Shown: positions 60,001-64,000 of the stretch, piece after piece
Layout of the letters: each line of letters begins with the position of its first letter
Position numbering within the stretch: position 1 is the first letter of the stretch
Assembly: GCA_964035575.1 (NCBI GenBank)
Contig: OZ037896.1
Coordinates: forward strand, 558,001 to 622,000
DNA: 64,000 nucleotides
Reading direction: 5' to 3'
Source: Rhynchopus sp. YZ270_cl-10
Lineage: Eukaryota; Euglenozoa; Diplonemea; Diplonemida; Diplonemidae
The notes under the pieces: model-generated
Databases searched by the model: none
What the model was told of the DNA's origin: nothing
Seen by the model: the letters and a program-made list of their open reading frames with translations, nothing else
Made by a program: the position numbers and the translations under genes

Positions 60001-61243
60001 AGGAAGAGGAGGAGGAGGAGGAGGAGGAGGCAGAAGAATCTGGGTTCGTGGTAGTGTTGTTTGCCTCCTCAGTGGGGTCGTCATTGTTGAGGTACACCTT
60101 CCCCTTTTTTATCTTTGTTTCAGAGGCATCTACCATTTTGTATTGTTTTCTATAACTCTCCTCGGCTGCGCTAAATTCAAAGAATTCCTCCGCATTTTGC
60201 GTCGTCAACTTCGCCAGCATCGTTTTCACCTTCTGCTCAGTGTCCTCACCCCCCTCCTCCCCCCCAACCAGCTCCAAAAGAATTTCCTTCAATTCTTCAT
60301 TGTGTTTTTCATCCAAAGCGGTTTTCTCTGCATTTTGATCCACCACCCAAAGCCTTCTTTGCAACGTTTCATATAAAGAAGCAATAATCGATGGTAAAAA
60401 GGACGGTTCGTTTGGAGGAAGTGGAATGTCTTCGTTTGGAGTGTTTTCTCTGAATGCACGCTTTATGGGTTCAGGGAGGAGATGGGGGGAGTCGGTCTCG
60501 ATGAGGATGGAGGAAAGGAGCTGGCGGGTGCGGTAGGGGCCTTCTCGGCAGAAGGAGGAGATGGCATGGCGTAGTGCGATGCCACGGCCATGGCATTTCA
60601 TGCCGATGTGTCCGGCGAGGCAGATCTTCATTCCGGAGGATAGAAATCTTTTCAAGACATCGCGGTCGTCGTAAAAGCAATGCACCAAACACCTTGCCAA
60701 GGTGCTGCTATGCTGTTGCAGCACCTCCATGACAGTGTTCGCCGCGCCGTTTCCCCTTTGGTGGATGAATAGGGGCTTCTGCATTTCCTTCGCAAGTGCT
60801 ACCTGACGAGAGAAAACCCAGCGTTGAAGATGTCTGCACACAACCTTTGCATACACTTTGACATGAAAATCCAACCCGGTTTCCCCGACAGCAACACAAA
60901 GGGGGTGGCTGAGAAGCAGTTTCAGGTCGGATTCGGTTGTGCCACACCAGGTGGCAGCTTCGTTAGGGTGGATTCCTGCTGTGGTGAAGATGCGGATGCC
61001 GTACTGTTGGTAGTCTGGGCTCTCTGCAAGCTGGAGGCAGGCTGCCGAGACCTTGACGGTGCTGCCAATGAGGAGCAGGGTCGTGACGCGGGCCTCTCTC
61101 GCCCGCTGGAGGATCTGGTGGATCTGCTTGCTGGGTGTCGAGGCGGGGTTGATGTTCACTGCGCAGTCCACCAGCTCCGCATTCGCACCGACAGCAACAC
61201 AACGGACTGCATTGAGTGAGGACACCACTGCATCCCCGGGCAT
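57011..61243 (-). CDS. TatD nuclease + Mut7-C domain + cid1-type nucleotidyltransferase fusion
   Basis: 1410 residues. TatD part (about 20-290): LVDCAVNINP (the DIGVNLT-type start of TatD proper), GIHPNEA, VAVGETGLDF, FIHQRG, LVHCFYDD and ILIETDSPHLLP, so metal ligands look complete. A helical, acidic and poly-Ser linker follows (300-430). Mut7-C (about 528-668) has LRGMGID, ESRILL and a zinc ribbon CCVCN...CGGCRKLYW. Its catalytic aspartates look replaced (LPHD in place of the CDV/VDT-type motif, LLLRN in place of LLTRD). A long unassigned region (690-1100) follows. The nucleotidyltransferase (about 1110-1390) has HTFGSAVLGL, DIDFCV and VPVDLTV (three Asp), then NTHLFAQYLHNYAPLRSLL and KFTPYILQIM, as in cid1/TUTase poly(A) or poly(U) polymerases. 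One unbroken frame over 4.2 kb. Probably an RNA-end processing enzyme; inference. Confidence 0.9.
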   Translation of the reverse strand: MPGDAVVSSLNAVRCVAVGANAELVDCAVNINPASTPSKQIHQILQRAREARVTTLLLIGSTVKVSAACLQLAESPDYQQYGIRIFTTAGIHPNEAATWCGTTESDLKLLLSHPLCVAVGETGLDFHVKVYAKVVCRHLQRWVFSRQVALAKEMQKPLFIHQRGNGAANTVMEVLQQHSSTLARCLVHCFYDDRDVLKRFLSSGMKICLAGHIGMKCHGRGIALRHAISSFCREGPYRTRQLLSSILIETDSPHLLPEPIKRAFRENTPNEDIPLPPNEPSFLPSIIASLYETLQRRLWVVDQNAEKTALDEKHNEELKEILLELVGGEEGGEDTEQKVKTMLAKLTTQNAEEFFEFSAAEESYRKQYKMVDASETKIKKGKVYLNNDDPTEEANNTTTNPDSSASSSSSSSSSSSSSSSESSEKSERPAKDPPECTILPAKNIVFAFPLLRSETTVVPPHIVLYTMQRDGREYRIREVGMEAFDNATLMSNVRSAASGLVEKVSAEFLHFEGMDIPPQFTPLEQEQTDHKFILPHDLNKLCKQLRGMGIDTVVTPNNKLSAMVDQAENESRILLLRNSKQLPKRLQDGGMNHIEWVRLSSDIAQIQTKEILSLFNIKPTRNDLQKRCCVCNSNEWVREIAENIKDEVEESVWKTHKKLWRCGGCRKLYWEGGIYKRAKAHFTAMYLKESEPNAKSYRVKRSLKKKGKGVNDTKSEETAPHPCKIARNEAKNEAKNPPRHAVNIGRTYGKKEVYLILRHQHHGIALFEGTDHISHLIENPAASKGTKRHPKGGFEHLYCSRLVAQYATGLWALPNSRVLATHTECAEFTEAFSGLRSRLEAVKTPESEIEAALEGLWRNAVLKAVRRLLRLQCALRDIADEYIAPALGAERLDPVEIGRKVFYVVELQDCHSCAPGTATARYSEGGVETRFLLKSFANFRFMNDVGKAAQTVKMSSSKTGRGGDVVCCEALRRLRNAGHTRQSVGSSPPPSFQHFVTSTVPMATATFLHNKGTQSTVSAWHKLHAKGIVNGATHQRCAWETTKHIEIDIPALLLETGPVTAGDATISAISSFLEYIARSDVAVINKVASVQSALEAHKIDLHQYFEAEHSVEGVHTFGSAVLGLADPEKYDIDFCVKLKSLPGFGDSTFAQMSQLGRVVPSYTEYVRCKEGEGMYLLSIADSLRTKGVISRTEEVLDARVPVVRAQSQGVPVDLTVRHLGCSNTHLFAQYLHNYAPLRSLLLVVKRWGVYANIRSGEVGKFTPYILQIMVVVFLARTGRLDPSKCIVLEGRGEAWLEEHSAKVPKVPRGFEKVAEGGEVAEVVALFEAFLRFYVVFDWEAEVVCMRDPSAVVTKTSLDWADHACAIRDPFEDNLNLARRTPTKLVYETRRRCLLSLQGLKEGDMISVFAS

Positions 61244-61546
61244 TGGGTCAGGGGAAGGGGGGTGGTGGTGTCTGGGGTGGTGTGGTGTGTGGGGGTGTTT
61301 AGGATAAAATATGGGAGCGTTCTTTTGTGTTGTGAGGTGGTGAGGTGGTGAGGAGGTGAGGGCGAGACTGGGGTGGGGGGGAAGTCACAGCAGAGCGGCG
61401 GTCGTGCCAAAACCCACTCCCACAACGAGAGATGTGCAGTTATCTGTACGTATCTTCCCGCATGGAGTTACCCAGGCAAGGTGCAGGAAAGGGGAGGGGG
61501 ATTAGATGTCACCTTTCCGTTGTGGAAATGGGTTCAAGACATAGGT
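61244..61546. other. Spacer: 5' leader of the fusion gene and duplicated 3' flank
   Basis: The minus-strand leader is C/A-rich with a CACCCCAG acceptor about 28 nt before the ATG. From 61415 the sequence copies 47155-47285 (GTATCTTCCCGCATGGAGTT). A GGTTCAAGACA word is tandemly doubled (61531-61556), which copy D lacks. Confidence 0.65.
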
Positions 61547-62629
61547 TCAAGACAGGTGTGCGAGGTTAACAATCGCAACACCATCATCGTTGCCGTAGAT
61601 CACCACACCACCACAGCTGCTGATTGTAACACCGTATGAACATACATGGAAGAATTCACGAAGAAGCAGTTGTTCCCCTGTTGAGATGGACCACACGGCC
61701 AATGCACTAGGCGAGTAGGCAGCAACAACGTCGTTGGACACAGCAGCATCATTCCAGAGGTATTCTGAGACGTCTTCAAATACACGTTCACCTGTTTCAA
61801 TATTCCACACGCGGACACCTTTGGGACCACACGCTGCAATGAAAAGCTTATTTGGTGACAGGGCCAGAGAAACAACATCAGAAGGACACGTCAGAACAAG
61901 CTCCTTCACCCCTGTTGTGTAGTCCCAGATGGTGATGTGTTTGTTGTTGTGGCCAAACATCGCCACCCTGTCGCCTGTCACAACCGTGACGTAATAATCC
62001 ACAATGTGGTCCCATTCATGCACAACAACGCCTGTTGCAATGTCCCACACCTGCAAACCCTTCCTCTGACACAACAACAGCTTTGTTCCACAAGGTGACC
62101 ATGACGTGGGCCCCCTCCTATTACCTACCCCTCCAAAAGAGTGCTCCAATGCACCTGTCTTCACGTCATGAACTTCTGCACACTGCGTCCGCAGGTTGAG
62201 ACACGAGACCCACCCACTGCAAGGTGAGAATGCTGGGGATGTAACGGTGTCACAAGGGAAACTGCACAGACTCTCATGTGTTTCCGTGTCGAAGACGGAC
62301 ATATCCCCCTTACGCCACACCACTGCAAGGTACCTATCGCATGGTGAGAGTGTGAGCCAGGATGTCGCCTCCGAACTTTGTATCACCCCACGAGTGATGT
62401 TGGCTCCAGTGCAGTACAGCTCAACGGCACACCCCTCATCCATCTCCGTGTCGCAGATGCGTAAGTTGTCTTCACCGATGTCGCCACCGCCTCTCATCCG
62501 CACACTGAAACGCCGAGCACTTGACACACCAAGCTCCGCAAGAAGCTTCCCCTTCAGCTGTGCAAGGGTGGCGCTCCCGTCCACTTCTATCACACAGCTT
62601 GCAGACTCAAAGTGTCCTGTGATGTCCAT
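61547..62629 (-). CDS. Ubiquitin-like domain + seven-blade WD40 protein, type 2, copy E
   Basis: 360 residues from MDITGHFESASC. Same ubiquitin-like head and seven blades as copy D (47268-48347); an estimated 90% of residues agree. Differences cluster in blade five and at the ends, e.g. LALSPNKLFIAACGPKG against VALKELFIAACCTNC, where copy D has lost an SPN-type turn. It ends IVNLAHLS where copy D ends LIDIAHLS. Acceptor CTCCCACACCACAG lies about 24 nt before the ATG. Both copies keep open frames, so both are probably expressed. Confidence 0.86.
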   Translation of the reverse strand: MDITGHFESASCVIEVDGSATLAQLKGKLLAELGVSSARRFSVRMRGGGDIGEDNLRICDTEMDEGCAVELYCTGANITRGVIQSSEATSWLTLSPCDRYLAVVWRKGDMSVFDTETHESLCSFPCDTVTSPAFSPCSGWVSCLNLRTQCAEVHDVKTGALEHSFGGVGNRRGPTSWSPCGTKLLLCQRKGLQVWDIATGVVVHEWDHIVDYYVTVVTGDRVAMFGHNNKHITIWDYTTGVKELVLTCPSDVVSLALSPNKLFIAACGPKGVRVWNIETGERVFEDVSEYLWNDAAVSNDVVAAYSPSALAVWSISTGEQLLLREFFHVCSYGVTISSCGGVVIYGNDDGVAIVNLAHLS

Positions 62630-63918
62630 GTTCAGGGAGGGGCAACTCTATTCTGTGGTGTGGGAGTTGAGTATTGTCTCAGATGGATGAGTTTCTCTGC
62701 TTCACCACAACTGGCAAGTAGTCGCTCCTGTCTCAGCTGGATTGTTTGATAAAACATTTGTTTGCACACAGACATGACTTGGCCACTAAAACCCAATGGT
62801 GTTCTACGTGATATATGGAACAAGAAGTTACCTTTTGTGGAAAGAAAGGGAAGGAGAAAACGCGTTTTTTTTTCTCATCCATTTGAGGGAAAAGGGCATT
62901 CCCCCCCAGACTCTCTTGTGTAAACGAGATCGTATTGGGGGAAAGCCGTTTTATTTTTTGTTTTTGTTGTTGATAAAATCCCACTATTGTGTTTTGCTTT
63001 TTTTTCGGCGCTTTCGTGGAAACGGAAGCAATAAAAAATACGAGATAAATACCAGTCGGACAAAACGTGCCTTCGATCGAAAGCACAGTAATGGCAATGG
63101 GAGGGATAGGGAGTTGGGGACGGCTCCATTGTCACAATTTAAAAAAAAAAACAGGAGAGGGTAAAAAAAAAAAAGGAAATCGTGAAGAATGAATTTGTCG
63201 CTCACCTGAGACAAACAAGTACAATTGAGAGTGCAGGAAGCAATCTATTTTTTTCTCGGATGTGATCATTGAACTGCTCTTACCTTTGTCCCTCAAACTT
63301 TTTTTTTTTTTGTGTCGACCCTTTGGCGGTGACGAGTGAGATGAGGAAGTGAGGAAGTTTTTTTTTCTCTTGAAAACTTGGAATGGCTGGAAAAACCCAT
63401 CTCAGATCTATTAGCTCTTGATGCGGTACTGGATGTCGTTAACGAAAGGTGCAGTTGGAACATTTTTCAGGCAGAAAAAAGGGGATTCGTTCCCGGACCA
63501 CAAAACACATCAAGAGGTGGGTCGAAAGAAGCTGAGAGGGTTCAATGCCAGGGACGCAAAGCTACCTGCACACTCCGCACTGTGTAATCCCAGGGGGGGT
63601 TTTTTTTTTCTTCAAAAAAGAGGTGAATGCGTTGAAAATACACACGTAAGAGAAATTTTTTTTTTTTGGCCCGCTGCGTAATCCCTGGCTGTGGGGAAGA
63701 TGAACTGAAGCCAAAATATGCAAAAAAGTATTTCAACATATGCCATCAAAAAGTTGAGAGCATAGGAGGAGGAGGAAAAAAGAAAAAAAGAGAGAAAAAA
63801 AAAAAAAAAACATAACGTACAAAAGGCGTTGATATAAAGGGCACATGTGATTCTCTCGCCACTCCTAATTTTTCAAGGGAGCAGGCTTCTATCATTGTTT
63901 GCTTTTTTTGTGTTTTTT
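62630..63918. other. Spacer, no gene seen
   Basis: AT-rich with many A/T runs. The reading frames here are short and have no recognisable motif. A GAAAACTTGG word (63373-63382) is a possible fragment of a dispersed module. Confidence 0.5.
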
Positions 63919-64000
63919 CACGGGTTGCCGACGATCGTAGTACGAAATTTTACGATCGTAAAATTTTACGATCGTTACGATCGTAAAATTTCGTAAAATT
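63919..64000 (+). mobile_element. Left end of a further palindrome-array TIR element (cut by window)
   Basis: Starts CACGGGTTGCCGACGATCGT, like the CACGGATGCTGCCAGATCTG end at 9777. It continues as tandem TTTTACGATCGTAAAA palindromes to the window edge. No right end is visible. Confidence 0.5.

Noticed and set aside
57011-61243. TatD domain thought inactive because it lacks the HxH motif
   Set aside because: TatD proper and TATDN1 start with a DIGVNLT-type motif instead, and VDCAVNINP matches that form.
63378-63681. Two overlapping plus-strand frames near the right end
   Set aside because: Short, low complexity, no recognisable motif, and on the strand with no other genes.

Overview
The window reads as nuclear DNA of a protist, most likely a euglenozoan (a diplonemid-like or bodonid-like flagellate). 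Every convincing protein gene over 64 kb lies on the minus strand, as in polycistronic units. Nearly every start codon has a pyrimidine-rich stretch ending in AG 4-55 nt upstream, which looks like spliced-leader acceptors. A few genes also have ordinary cis-introns with a GTATG donor. Membrane proteins with a conserved Tyr-x-Pro-Tyr-Leu-Pro linker before a nucleotide-cyclase domain fit the same group. This placement is an inference; no ribosomal RNA or spliced-leader RNA gene was seen.

Gene order from left to right, all minus strand: casein kinase 1 (3' end cut by the window), a two-cyclase membrane protein, an aldo-keto reductase, a second membrane protein with a degenerate cyclase domain, archease, a tandem cluster of ubiquitin-like/WD40 genes (one frameshifted, one intact, one truncated), two MMPL/patched-type transporters, a five-TM degenerate cyclase protein with four exons, a second ubiquitin-like/WD40 type, a JmjC/cupin_4 oxygenase, a polycystin-like channel, a C11orf54/PTD012-type zinc ester hydrolase, a 1410-residue TatD + Mut7-C + nucleotidyltransferase fusion, and a duplicate of the second WD40 type.

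Genes fill under half of the window. The long spacers (4.6-7.5, 9.5-13.0, 17.6-23.3, 26.2-33.1, 36.6-42.1 and 62.6-64 kb) are dense in homopolymer runs, in short dispersed modules that mostly sit in one orientation, and in terminal-inverted-repeat elements, several with visible target-site duplications. Two large elements (9777-12608 and 37976-40216) have different palindrome arrays at their ends but share an internal core in opposite orientation. A third array of this kind starts at the right edge. Three smaller elements share a GTAGCGTACCGTGCGCCTGCG core, and one of them sits in a 1.4-kb intron.

The genes do not form one pathway. Signalling membrane proteins (cyclases, polycystin, MMPL transporters) and RNA or DNA processing enzymes (archease, the TatD/Mut7-C/NTase fusion) are the two visible themes. 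The most unusual single gene is the triple fusion. The most unusual system-level feature is the set of TIR elements built from element-specific palindromes.
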